Assembly: GCF_052324685.1 (NCBI RefSeq)
Contig: NW_027506910.1
Coordinates: forward strand, 570,121 to 634,120
Direction of reading: 5' to 3'
DNA length: 64,000 bases
DNA from: Brachyhypopomus gauderio
Lineage: Eukaryota > Chordata > Actinopteri > Gymnotiformes > Hypopomidae
Positions 22,001-32,289 of this stretch are shown here, piece after piece; position 1 is the stretch's first letter, and each line of letters opens with the position of its first letter. Under the pieces are notes generated by a model, which worked only from the letters and a program-made list of their open reading frames with translations, did not search any database and was not told where the DNA came from. Both the position numbers and the translations under genes were made by a program.

Positions 22001-25000
22001 TTTGGACGCGTTGTATTTCTTTCCGCGTGTTTTTGTTTGTTTTACTTACCTGGTCTTTGCACACGTCGAGATTCTCCGTGTTGTCTTTCTGTTGTTTCCC
22101 TCTGGGGTTTTTTGTTTTCATTTTTTCCCGCATTCGCGGAGGTTTCATTTGGCAGTTTTTTTGCCGTTTGTTTTATCGGGTCGCGTTTGAGTCCTCACTA
22201 CGTTTAAACCAACGCGTCACCGCCGAGATCGGCGGCGAGGCGTAACAGAACAACTTCAGCCAATTATGGACTCAGCTGACCCGTCAGCCGACGTGGTGCG
22301 GAATGCCCTCGCTATGCAAGGGCAGGCTATCGGCAGGCACGAGCAATCTCTTCGGGAAGTACTTACCCAGCTCCAGGCTATCTCTCTCGCGGTTCAAAAG
22401 CCAGATCCGCCCGTGACAGCTGCCAGTCCTCCGGTTTTCTCCGGAGCTGTGGGGTTGCTTGCCGATTCCCGTACAGAACCCGCATTGCCCGCTCCGGCAC
22501 GTTATAGTGGTGATCCCAACGAGTGTAGGGGGTTTTTATTACAGTGCTCTCTGATTTTCGAGCAGCAGCCATCCCGTTTTCCCACAGAGCGTGCAAAAGT
22601 GGCTTATGTGATGGCGTTGCTTTCAGGGAGAGCACTACGGTGGGCTACACCCGTGTGGGAGAATCAACCCGAACTCTGTTCCTCTTTCGAACGGTTTTCT
22701 AGGGCTATGCGGCAGACGTTTTTTCATCCGGCTTCTGGAGGTATTGTCGCGTCGAAACTGTTGCGTTTACGACAGGGCAGATCTACTGTGGCAGAATACT
22801 CATTAGAGTTCCGCACTCTGGCGGCAGAGAGCAACTGGGGTTCAGAAGCACTGGGGGCTATATACACAGAAGGTCTAAGCGAAGAGATAAAGGACGAACT
22901 GTCCCTCAGAGAGCCACCCAGCGATTTAGATGACGCTATAGAACTCACAGTTCGGTTGGACAATCGGTTACGGGAGCGCAAACACCGCCGTTTGTTCGCT
23001 CCGTCCAGTATTAAACCAGTGTCTCCTGTACTCAAGACTGCTCAGGGGAACGGCGAAACTTCAGAACAGCCCGTGCAGTTAGGGCACACTCGTCTCTCTC
23101 TTCAAGAAAGACAAACTCGCTTACGAGAGGGCAAGTGTCTCTATTGCGGCCGGGCTGGTCATAGGATCGCCGAATGCCCCGAACTTCAGGGAAAAGGGCA
23201 GACTCGGCAAGTTAATGGGGTTGCACCGACGGGTCATGGTGCTTATGTCCCCAACTGCGGTCTGATGCCCCACGTAGTAGTCTCATGGAGGGGTTCTGAC
23301 GAACACCGGGTTGTGGCTCTCGTAGACTCGGGGGCCACTGGTAATTTCATCGACTCCAACCTAGTAGCTTCCCTCTCCATACCTCTGGTTCCCTTAGAGA
23401 AACCTCTCTCAGTGTCCGCCGTAGACGGCAAGATGCTCACTTCAGGTGATGTTACCCACCAGACTGTTCCTCTAACGGTTACTATAGGGAACCATCACGA
23501 AACACTCACCCCTTATGTCATCGCTGCTCCTAAACTGCAGCTGATTTTGGGGTTTCCCTGGCTTCAACGCCACAACCCTGATGTTGACTGGCTCAACCTT
23601 TCTATCAACCGATGGAGTAAAGTATGCGAACAATCATGCTTGGTGCCACGCTGCAGTAAACCCGGGGAGAGACCAGAGGAAATAGCGGGTTTAGAAAAAG
23701 TCCCTGCTGTTTACCACGACTTAAAAGACTTATTTAGCAAACGCAAGGCGGGTTTCCTACCCCCGCATAGGGCCTGCGACATAGCTATCAATCTCTTACC
23801 TGGCACTACTCCTCCTAGGGGGCGTTTATTTTCTTTGGCACTACCTGAACGCAAGGCTATGGAAACCTACATTCAGGAAGCGCTCGCTGCGGGTACTATC
23901 CGTCCCTCTACCTCTCCCGCTGGTGCAGGTTTCTTCTTTGTAGGAAAAAAAGATGGGGGTCTCCGTCCTTGTATCGACTACAGGGGACTTAACAAGATCA
24001 CCATCAAAGACCGTCACCCTTTGCCTCTTATGTCTTCCGCCTTCGAGGCCCTTCAACGGGCAACGGTTTATACTAAGTTAGATCTCAGGAGCGCGTATAA
24101 TCTGTTGAGAGTCAGAGAAGGCGACGAGTGGAAAACCGCCTTCAATACTCCCTCTGGTCATTACGAATATTTAGTCATGCCGTTTGGTCTTATGAACGCA
24201 CCCGCGGCTTTTCAGAGGTTCGTTAATGGTGTTCTTAGGGAGGCTCTGGATGAATACGCCTATGTTTATCTCGACGACATCCTGATATATAGCCGTACCA
24301 TCACCGAGCATCAGCAACATGTTCGCCGCGTTCTCCAGTTGTTATTAGAGAATCACCTCTACATTAAGCTGGAGAAATCATTGTTCCACGTCTCCGAGGT
24401 GGCCTTCTTGGGGTTCATAGTCGCTAAGGGTCACCTGGCTATGGACCCCGCCAAAATCAAAGCCGTTACCCAGTGGCCCGTGCCCACGTCCGTTCGTTTG
24501 GTTCAACGCTTTCTGGGTTTTGCAAACTTCTATAGACGGTTTATCAGAAATTTTGGTTCCCTTGCTGCTCCGCTCTCTGCCCTTACTAGTAAGAAGTTGG
24601 GGAAATTCACGTGGACCCCTGAAGCCCAGAAGGCATTCGAGACGCTTAAGGGTCTTTTTACCAGTGCTCCGGTGTTGCGGGTTCCGGACCCCGAACTCCC
24701 TTTCATTGTTGAAACTGATGCCTCTGATTTGGGCGTTGGGGCGGTTCTCTCTCAGAGAGTCGGGAAACCGCCTAAGCTGTACCCCTGCGCCTACTTTTCG
24801 CACCGGTTCACCCCCACGGAAAGGCGTTATGACGTAGGGGACAAAGAACTCCTGGCCGTTAAAATGGCCTTAGAGGAGTGGCGGCACTGGCTGGAGGGAG
24901 CTCGTCACCCTTTTCTGGTCTGGTCTGACCATAAGAACCTGACGTACCTCCAGCAGGCCAAGCGTCTCAACGCTAGACAGGCTAGGTGGGCCCTGTTTTT

Positions 25001-28000
25001 TAGCCGTTTCAATTTCACGTTGTCATATCGTCCGGGTTCTAAAAACACTAAGCCCGACGCTTTGTCTCGGCAGTGGGAACCTCCTCATGTTGACAGTTCC
25101 CCGGAAACCGTGCTTCCCCCGGGGGTTGTAGTGGCACCCATCAGGTGGGGTATAGAAAAAACCGTGCAGGACGAACTCGCCAATGAACCCGGGCCTAGTA
25201 GTGTTCCTCCTGGCTGTCTGTACGTCCCCTCGACCGTCCGGCGCAAGGTCCTCTTGTGGGGACACACTGAACGTTACGCAGCGCACCCTGGAGCTAGGCG
25301 GACCGCCGAGCTCATAAGACGAAGGTTTTGGTGGCCAGCTATGGATCAGGAGATCCGCGACTTTGTAGCCTCCTGCGAGGTGTGTAACCGAAGTAAGGCG
25401 CCACGCAACAAGCCTAGGGGGTTGTTGCACCCGTTACCCACACCCTCCAGACCATGGTCTCATATCTCCCTTGACTTCGTCACCGGGCTTCCGTCCTCTA
25501 AAGGACTTACCACCATTCTCGTGGTCGTGGACAGGTTTTCCAAGTTTAGTAAATTTATCGGCCTGCCCAAACTGCCCTCCGCCCGGGAGACCGCGTCTCT
25601 CTTGCTCATCCATGTTGTCCGCAATTACGGGTTCCCTCAGGACGTGGTGTCCGATAGAGGGCCCCAGTTCGCCAGCAGCTTTTGGAAGGCGTTCCTGTCC
25701 CTTCTCGGCGCCTCCGCTAGCCTGTCTTCGGGTTTCCATCCCCAGTCCAATGGCCAGACTGAGCGCGTAAACCAGGACCTGGAACAGACCCTCAGGTGCC
25801 TGGCTTCCTCTAACCCTGCGTCCTGGGCTGACCACTTGTTGTGGGCCGAGTACGCCCACAACACGCTGTGGCATTCGGCTCTGGGCATGTCACCCTTCGA
25901 GTGCTTGTTCGGATACGCCCCTCCGCTGTTTGCAGACCACGAACAAGCCGTGGCTGTGCCTTCCGCTAGGGCTCAGTTTCGGCGCTGCCGCAAGGCATGG
26001 TCAAGGGCCCGCTCGGCCTTGTTGAAGGCCTCCTCCGCCTATTGCCGCAGCGCCAACAAGCACCGTCTCCCTGCGCTGTCCTTCCGTCCTGGGCAGCGTG
26101 TGTGGTTGGCGGCTGGAAACTTACCGGTTCGGGGTGGTACTAGGAAACTGGCTCCTCGCTTCCTGGGTCCATTTAAGATAGACCGTCGCATTAACCCGGT
26201 TACCTACCGTCTGGTTCTCCCTCCGTCCATGCGTGTCCACCCGGTGTTCCACGTGTCCCACCTCCGTCCGTACTTGTGTGGTTCTTCTCCCGCCCCGGCT
26301 CCTCCTGCGCCGCGTATGGTTGGTGGGGGTCCGGTTTACACTGTGCGTCGTCTTTTGGACGTCCGTCGGGTTAGGGGGCGGGACCAGTTTCTGGTGGATT
26401 GGGAGGGTTATGGGCCTGAAGAGCGGTCTTGGGTCCCCAGGGCGCGCATCCTGGATCGTTCCCTGATCACCTCCTTCTATCGCGACAGGGCTGTGGCCCT
26501 GGGCCCGCGGGGACTCGGGCCCAGAGGGGGGGGTTCTGTCAGGGTTCGACCCAGGCACGTGACTCCTGCTGCCACTAGGCGGAGCCCGCGAGCTGTAACC
26601 AGGGGCAATCAAGCCCGATAGGATGCACCTGTTCTACAGCCTTTTTAAGACAAGCGACTTCAGCAACTCATTGCTGAAGTTGTTTGTTGTTCTATGCACA
26701 CACAGCCCAAGCCAGTTTTCTCTCGTCTCTAGATTTCCTCTCGTTTCTCTAGTTCTCCTGTTTCAACCCTGAGTGTTCTCAGGTTGTTTTTTGTTTCCTT
26801 CTGTCTTTTCCCTCTTTGTTCTTTGTTGGTTTGTTCTCCAGTGTTCTGGTTAACAGACTGGCAGGTAACCAGGTAGAAGCTATTGGTCTTGTTACCATAG
26901 CTTCCTCTTTTGTTTCTTATTTTTTCCCTTCCCCTCTGACACGTCGAGTTTGCCTCCGTGTACTTTTCGTTTTTTCCCATTTTTCTTTTTTGGACGCGTT
27001 GTATTTCTTTCCGCGTGTTTTTGTTTGTTTTACTTACCTGGTCTTTGCACACGTCGAGATTCTCCGTGTTGTCTTTCTGTTGTTTCCCTCTGGGGTTTTT
27101 TGTTTTCATTTTTTCCCGCATTCGCGGAGGTTTCATTTGGCAGTTTTTTTGCCGTTTGTTTTATCGGGTCGCGTTTGAGTCCTCACTACGTTTAAACCAA
27201 CGCGTCACCGCCGAGATCGGCGGCGAGGCGTAACAATTTCATGTCTCCAGAGCTGGATTTAGACAACACACTTGTGCAAGGAATCTATCCACAAGAGGAG
27301 CTTGACCTGGGCTTGTGTTTCACACAAACATACATATTCATACATTTTAAATATTAATGAGTAGCACAACTGCCTTACCACCAGGTGACTACAGCCAGTC
27401 CAAGGGGAGTCGTTACCGTGATGATCAGCATCCTCCAATCAGTGACCATATAAGCAATTCCAGCCAACATCAAATTGCCCAATGTCCAGGCAATGCTACC
27501 AATTACCCCAATGAATGTACGGTGCTCGATGTCTACCCACTCAATACCTACAACAAAAACACCAAATACTGTACGTTTTCAAAAGACTTCATATCCACAC
27601 AATATTAGCAACATTTCATGTAGTGTACAATATAGTATATGACATTCACACATGCTAATCCCAGACCAGTGAGAACCTCTGTGTAACAGTATTCATATTG
27701 AATGAACAACTGAATTAAGTTATTGTTTTCATGATTCTCATGCAGTGAAACAAAACAGTAAAGAACACCATGTTCCATAATTTTAGCTTGATGTTATTTC
27801 CTCTTATCAGTTGTTAAGATAATCTGAAAGACCTGTGAAGATCTGTAGAAAATTAGTGAGTGAGAGACACGTAAACAAGCAAGTGAACGCAAGTGAACCT
27901 AAGATAAGACAGATAAAAGCAAATGTAAATGTGCCATATTTGTCAATTGTGATTTTTCACCAAAATCTAAATTTGTCCTCCACTTTTTACCCATCTATGC

Positions 28001-28006
28001 AGTTAG

Positions 28007-28059
<53 letters not shown>

Positions 28060-30741
28060 GTGATTACTAGGGGGTTGTGGTGCACACATGCCCAGAGTGG
28101 TGGGCAGCCCTAGCCTGGCGCCCAGGGAGCATTTGGGGTTAGGTGCCTTGCTCAATGGCACCTCAGTCATGGCCTCAGGCCTGGACACTAAAATGAGATA
28201 TTGACAAAAGGACAAACTGTGGTTTCCAGACTAGTAAAATTTTTTTGTAAATTTAAGCTCAAAGCAAAGTGTGACTGAACAGACACAACCCAAAGACAAA
28301 TCTGACAAAGTTACAAATGAGCTATAACAGACTACCTGTCCATCCACACCACACGCCTTGTCTAGATCAGGGGTCCCTAACTCCAGAGTCCAACACAGCT
28401 TGCAAATTTCCAATCAGGAAAACAGAGCTTGGAACCCTTATGCTGAGTAAACAAGAGGTTCAGAGGAACATCAGGTAGGATGAAGACCAGGAGAAGGCTA
28501 CAGCACATCGACTCACAGAGAACAAGGGTTATTATGCTGATTCCAGCCAGGTTGAATCCGGTGAGAAAGCGGAAGACAGTAAACATGATGAAGCCAGTGG
28601 AGAAGGCACTGGCTGTGCTGAAGACCAGGGAGGTAACATAGGACACCAGCAGCATTGTCTTCCGCCCATACCTGCAGACACACATCTCCAGATATTGACA
28701 AATTCTGGTGACAATCAATCAATCAATCAGTCAATCAATCAGTGTTTATTTATATAGCACTATCTGCAACATGCTTTATCATTTCTGAGATACACTGCTG
28801 TCATAAGGAAACACATCTGTTTTTGGAAGTTGCAGCTTGTTTGGAGGTGATGCAATAAGACCACTTCATGTTCTCGATGACCTTTAAATCCAGTGGGCAA
28901 GTTGTTCCACCACATGTATCTGGGCAACCATAAACAATTTTTGTCAAATGAACCTACATTTAGTTTGCATCGTTCTGTGGGAAGATGGACCATACAGATG
29001 AAATAATATATTATTATACTATATTATATATATTATAGTTATTATAATATTATAGTAATTTTTTTGCCTGTCAAAGTTTTTTTTTTTGGCATATCTTGCA
29101 CAACCAGTCTCGCATCAAAAGTAATTTTCTCACTTTAAAAACTATATCAGACATATTGGTGATTTGCCCGTGTGTAAAAACCTGTGCCTGAATGAGCAGA
29201 GGTGTAGCTGCGGGTTGCTAAGCTCAGCCCTTTTCCAAGGTGGTGTCTGTAAGTAACACTGTATGTGAAACTCATATTCCCTCCTTACATAAAGGTCAGT
29301 CACATATTTGCTGATTGAATCCTAACAATAAATTATATTTAAAATATTACATGCAGCATCTAATGGTCAGATGAAGACAGAAGAACCCAAATAGAGGCTC
29401 CTGGTTCTGGCCAGTGTCGCTTTGTGGGTCCCTACAACCTACTTGCATGGAGTGGTAAATAATTCATAGCATTTTCTGTGATTGATTTCTGTCATAACTA
29501 ACTAAGTAGGTTGTTTGTTAATAGCTAAAACGTTTACCACCATTGTATCAACCACACAGTTGGGAGTCTACACTGACAAGTTTTATTCAATTTAAGACTG
29601 CTATGTCTATTGTGTAATTTGTTGAACATGAATATAGTTATCAAACTATATTCATGTTCAACAAATGTATTTCATGAACACCAATGCAATCACTTTGATG
29701 AGGGATTATGTTATTAATCACAGTATTTGGAACTGTACTTCCTCAGATGGGTCCACTTAAACTGTCGGCTGGTTCTGCTTACCTTATGATGCAAGATGAG
29801 CCTCAAGCTTACAATTTAGTGACCCAAACTTTTGTTAGCTATTTGAATTAAGAGAGCACTGCTTAGCCCTCAGATGATGACACCCATCCTGCACTGTATC
29901 CATTGGTTTAATTCAAGCTATAGGTTGACTTAAGGAAACAAGGTCTCATCTTACCCCACTCTTCTCTACTGTGTGTATATATCACACATCACTCATAACA
30001 TTTACACCTGATGTCCAGGGAGATTTTGTGCTGATGGGGGTGTTGACTGTGTTGACTTAGGGCCATGTAAGATTTGAAATGTTGATTAAGTAAGAGAAGA
30101 CCAAGAAGATTATTTAAGAAGTGGTCTACTAACGAGCTCATCAGTAAATTCCAGTGCTAGGATGGTCTTACTTGTCAGAAAGAATGCCATAGATTACAGA
30201 CCCAAACATGACGCCAGCAAAGAAAATGGAAATCGATGCTTTGGTTAGTCCCTTTGTTTGACACACTAGATTAAACTGCAGAGAAACAAAAGATATACAT
30301 GTGAGTTGTATATTTGGTTGTAACTTCAATTCTTGATCTTACACTGTAAATGTCATGTACCTCCGTGACCAAAGTGGACTTAAATGTGCTGTTGTCATAC
30401 TCCCATCCATGCGGACACTGGACCACAGGGAGTGCTGTGGTGTTAGTTGAGTTATTCAGCAGGTGGAACTGGGGCTCTGGGAACATGTGACAGGAAGCAA
30501 AAGCCCCGTCTTCCTGTTTTGGAATGCTGACGGTCAGTCGCTGCTCCTGTGTCAGATTCTCAAAAATCCAGTCGTCATCCAGAGACGTGATGGCACAGTG
30601 GTGGGACGGAATGGCGCCGATAAAATTATATAACAGGAAGTGACAAGGCAGGGTGATGCGAGGAAACACCAGCAGGATAGTGAGGGCAATCTGGTACCGT
30701 CCAAACCCATCTGTCTCAGCTAGGACGCTTTCAAACTTCAT
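19025..30741 (-). CDS. slc22a7: Gene C: complete SLC22A7/OAT2-like organic anion transporter
   Basis: Ten exons on the minus strand: 30361-30741, 30172-30275, 28517-28671, 27379-27547, 20996-21119, 20655-20764, 20360-20574, 19890-19998, 19237-19443, 19025-19088. All borders are GT-AG, phases join, total 1638 bp, 545 residues, close to the usual length for OATs (about 550). Seen: TM1 and an extracellular loop with NLT, NST, NTT sites (exon 1), [14 protein letters not shown] after TM2, [10 protein letters not shown] (exon 4), [20 protein letters not shown] (exon 5), [10 protein letters not shown] (exon 7), [23 protein letters not shown] (exon 8), [13 protein letters not shown] (exon 9), a short charged tail ending EDNVS. 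I start at 30741 by homology; ATGs at 30744 and 30759 are in frame. Intron 4 holds an antisense 5.7-kb Gypsy element. By family, a 12-TM basolateral or apical anion exchanger; substrate not predictable here. Confidence 0.92.
20270..20299. repeat. (CA)n microsatellite, intron 7 of gene C
   Basis: Short CA run; shortened to a few units at the matching place in gene D (about 43768). Confidence 0.8.
21341..21376. repeat. Perfect 16-bp inverted repeat
   Basis: TCACTTCTAATGTGAA (21341-21356), loop CAGA, exact reverse complement 21361-21376. The matching place in copy 2 (about 48165) has only one collapsed arm. Confidence 0.9.
21549..22247 (+). repeat. 5' LTR of the Gypsy element
   Basis: Holds a TATA-like cctttttaag at about 21652-21661, a 9-bp hairpin CTTCAGCAA/TTGCTGAAG (21670-21691), and CTGAAGTTGTT (21686-21696), which I take as the probable transcript start. 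Confidence 0.9.
22248..22259 (+). promoter_or_regulatory. Putative self-priming primer-binding site
   Basis: AACAACTTCAG (22249-22259), one base after the 5' LTR, is the exact 11-base reverse complement of CTGAAGTTGTT at 21686-21696. No tRNA-like TGG primer site is present in the 18 bases between the LTR and the ATG. The arrangement matches Tf1-type self-priming, known from fission yeast and proposed for sushi-like vertebrate elements. Confidence 0.7.
22266..26621 (+). CDS. Gag-Pol polyprotein with chromodomain (1451 codons)
   Basis: One uninterrupted frame. In order, by approximate residue: Gag retrotransposon domain (about 90-240), CCHC zinc knuckle CLYCGRAGHRIAEC (about 290), aspartic protease VDSGATG (about 352), reverse transcriptase with YLDD (about 666), RNase H with ETDASDLG (about 816), integrase with HHCC zinc finger (HPGARRTAELI...CEVCNR, about 1000-1045) and core residues in LDFVTGLP, SDRGPQF and NGQTERVNQDLEQ, a GPF/Y-type region, then a chromodomain (YTVRRLLDVRR...FLVDWEGYG..SWVP, about 1356-1400). 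All catalytic motifs look intact. Gag and Pol are fused in a single frame, whereas many relatives use a frameshift. The last 28 codons lie inside the 3' LTR. Confidence 0.95.
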   Translation: MDSADPSADVVRNALAMQGQAIGRHEQSLREVLTQLQAISLAVQKPDPPVTAASPPVFSGAVGLLADSRTEPALPAPARYSGDPNECRGFLLQCSLIFEQQPSRFPTERAKVAYVMALLSGRALRWATPVWENQPELCSSFERFSRAMRQTFFHPASGGIVASKLLRLRQGRSTVAEYSLEFRTLAAESNWGSEALGAIYTEGLSEEIKDELSLREPPSDLDDAIELTVRLDNRLRERKHRRLFAPSSIKPVSPVLKTAQGNGETSEQPVQLGHTRLSLQERQTRLREGKCLYCGRAGHRIAECPELQGKGQTRQVNGVAPTGHGAYVPNCGLMPHVVVSWRGSDEHRVVALVDSGATGNFIDSNLVASLSIPLVPLEKPLSVSAVDGKMLTSGDVTHQTVPLTVTIGNHHETLTPYVIAAPKLQLILGFPWLQRHNPDVDWLNLSINRWSKVCEQSCLVPRCSKPGERPEEIAGLEKVPAVYHDLKDLFSKRKAGFLPPHRACDIAINLLPGTTPPRGRLFSLALPERKAMETYIQEALAAGTIRPSTSPAGAGFFFVGKKDGGLRPCIDYRGLNKITIKDRHPLPLMSSAFEALQRATVYTKLDLRSAYNLLRVREGDEWKTAFNTPSGHYEYLVMPFGLMNAPAAFQRFVNGVLREALDEYAYVYLDDILIYSRTITEHQQHVRRVLQLLLENHLYIKLEKSLFHVSEVAFLGFIVAKGHLAMDPAKIKAVTQWPVPTSVRLVQRFLGFANFYRRFIRNFGSLAAPLSALTSKKLGKFTWTPEAQKAFETLKGLFTSAPVLRVPDPELPFIVETDASDLGVGAVLSQRVGKPPKLYPCAYFSHRFTPTERRYDVGDKELLAVKMALEEWRHWLEGARHPFLVWSDHKNLTYLQQAKRLNARQARWALFFSRFNFTLSYRPGSKNTKPDALSRQWEPPHVDSSPETVLPPGVVVAPIRWGIEKTVQDELANEPGPSSVPPGCLYVPSTVRRKVLLWGHTERYAAHPGARRTAELIRRRFWWPAMDQEIRDFVASCEVCNRSKAPRNKPRGLLHPLPTPSRPWSHISLDFVTGLPSSKGLTTILVVVDRFSKFSKFIGLPKLPSARETASLLLIHVVRNYGFPQDVVSDRGPQFASSFWKAFLSLLGASASLSSGFHPQSNGQTERVNQDLEQTLRCLASSNPASWADHLLWAEYAHNTLWHSALGMSPFECLFGYAPPLFADHEQAVAVPSARAQFRRCRKAWSRARSALLKASSAYCRSANKHRLPALSFRPGQRVWLAAGNLPVRGGTRKLAPRFLGPFKIDRRINPVTYRLVLPPSMRVHPVFHVSHLRPYLCGSSPAPAPPAPRMVGGGPVYTVRRLLDVRRVRGRDQFLVDWEGYGPEERSWVPRARILDRSLITSFYRDRAVALGPRGLGPRGGGSVRVRPRHVTPAATRRSPRAVTRGNQAR
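26537..27235 (+). repeat. 3' LTR of the Gypsy element
   Basis: Identical to the 5' LTR as read by eye; it also encodes the C-terminal end and stop codon of gag-pol. Confidence 0.9.
28008..28190. repeat. (CA)n microsatellite plus dispersed fish repeat, intron 3 of gene C
   Basis: A CA run (28008-28058) followed by a segment containing ggcgcccagggagcatttgg and ggtgccttgctcaatggcac, a phrase common in fish genomes, probably from a SINE-like or MITE repeat. A shorter version occurs at 50405-50550 in copy 2. Confidence 0.5.
28709..28770. repeat. (CAAT)n followed by a tttatttatatagcac box, intron 2 of gene C
   Basis: CAAT/CAGT tetranucleotides ending in a tgtttatttatatagcac phrase often seen at the ends of fish repeats. 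Copy 2 has a longer array (51087-51140). Confidence 0.5.
29617..29666. repeat. Perfect 23-bp hairpin, intron 2 of gene C
   Basis: The arms 29617-29639 and 29644-29666 are exact reverse complements separated by ATCA. An identical hairpin lies in gene D (52021-52070). Confidence 0.95.
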
Positions 30742-30772
30742 CATGACCTGAGGAATCAATCATCCAGTGGAT

Positions 30773-30777
30773 CAGTT

Positions 30778-30812
<35 letters not shown>

Positions 30813-30822
30813 TAATTAATGA
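30773..30822. repeat. (CAAT)n microsatellite just upstream of gene C
   Basis: CAAT repeats starting 32 bases upstream of the start codon, probably in the 5' UTR or proximal promoter. The copy at gene D (53204-53237) differs in length. Confidence 0.85.
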
Positions 30823-32285
30823 ACCAATATCTGGACCCCCTCTGAATTCTTTATGCCAAGCACCAATACCATATCTTGGAGTACCTTGGAGATGGATACC
30901 ACATCTCAGAAAACATTAGACTTTTCTGTCAATTAACTATGTATACAAAAAAGCTGATTATCTCTAAAGCCCCTAGAGATGATACTGAAGAACTGCATTA
31001 GATGGCATTTTGATAGCAGTTTTTAACCACAGCAAAATGTGAGCAGCTTTCCCCAGTATGACTTTTCATTTAATGTTTATTCTAATGAACGCTTAAAACA
31101 CAGTAAACCACATGCAGTATTTTCTTGATCTGTTCCATCACCCTGAAAGTCAGGCTGGACAGTGGATTGAACTGTGTCCTGCTGTGCCCAGATGTGTAGA
31201 AGCTGGCTTGGAATTAGAAGTACTTCCCTTTTTGAACAGTGAATTCAAGACCTTCAACATGTCCATTAAATCACTCTCAGGTAATGCACATTTTTTTTTA
31301 CATAAATGAATGACTGATGAACCCAGGCTGTGTTATTTGTCAGTAATGCACAGGTTTTAGCTTGAATTTCACTGACTGCAGTGGACGAGATTGTGGTGTT
31401 CAGCAAGTAGGACCAGTGCCTTGACAAGCAGCGACTCTTTGCATCATCTGTGTGGTTTCTAAGTATCTCACAATTCTCCTAGAAATCATTTACATGCTTG
31501 GACATCTCAAATGTTTAGAAGAGGTGTAAACGATCTGATGCACAAATGTGCTAGAATGACAGTCCCTTCAACCTTATCAAAATGCACATGTAATTATTTG
31601 GGCAGAACCATTGAGAAAATGAAATAATCAACTCACCTGTTGCAGCACGTGAGTTCAGTGGATTCGATCTGAAGGCACACACTGAACTTCACCCTCCACA
31701 CACCAAAAAGTCCAGTGTTGAATTAACTCCCACAGAGTTAATTTTAACACTTTATGAGGGAGGGTTTATATAGCTCCACACTTTGCAGTTAAATTGACAC
31801 TTCCAAAATAGTTAAACATTTAACACTTGGTGAGAGTTACTATATTAACTGTCAAAACAAAGTTAAAAATAACACTATGGGATAAAATTTGTTTTTTTTT
31901 ATTCGTTATTTTTACGAGTTAATTTTTTGTACTTTTTCAGTAATGTTAATTTCACCCTCTACATAGTTAGTTAATAACAATATTAAAATATTAAAATAAT
32001 AATAATATTCCCATTTTTTCAGTTTTTTGCTTTTTTTCTCTTGAGGTTCTTCAAAGTAGAACTAAAACATTGTGAAAGAAGGTACAATGTACAAACTTTC
32101 ATCTCGAACATGGCATGAATATTAAAACCATTGTAGAAATTAAGCTCAGATGTGACCAGCAATGGAGCACAAGTAAAAGAAAGACACAATCACACCACTC
32201 ATTAAAAATGTAGGATTTAATGAAAAAAGTGCACTAATGCAAAACCCATGACATAATCCAAATAAAGGATACAATAACCAGAAGA
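30823..32285 (-). promoter_or_regulatory. 5' flank of gene C; no gene seen
   Basis: Non-coding. It contains an array of short words (ttaactc, gttaattttaacac, ttaacactt) at about 31710-31880 that looks like a dispersed palindromic repeat. Promoter elements cannot be placed with confidence. Matches 53240-54690. Confidence 0.4.
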
Positions 32286-32289
32286 CTGA

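Larger units (their letters stand above)
21549..27235 (+). mobile_element. Intact Gypsy chromodomain LTR retrotransposon (5687 bp)
   Basis: Two LTRs of 699 bp (21549-22247 and 26537-27235) look identical base for base, start TGTCAGGGTT and end CGTAACA. Target duplication ATTTC at 21544-21548 and 27236-27240. A polypurine tract (agaggggggg) precedes the 3' LTR. The interior is one open gag-pol frame ending in a chromodomain, the mark of chromoviruses such as fish sushi elements. The empty site is preserved in copy 2 near 49625-49640. It is inserted antisense in intron 4 of gene C. Identical LTRs and an unbroken ORF indicate a very recent insertion. Confidence 0.95.

Noticed and set aside
21741..22245. 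ORFs of 81-135 codons inside the Gypsy LTRs, both strands, seen twice
   Set aside because: They arise from the T-rich LTR and its complement, and appear twice only because the LTRs are identical.
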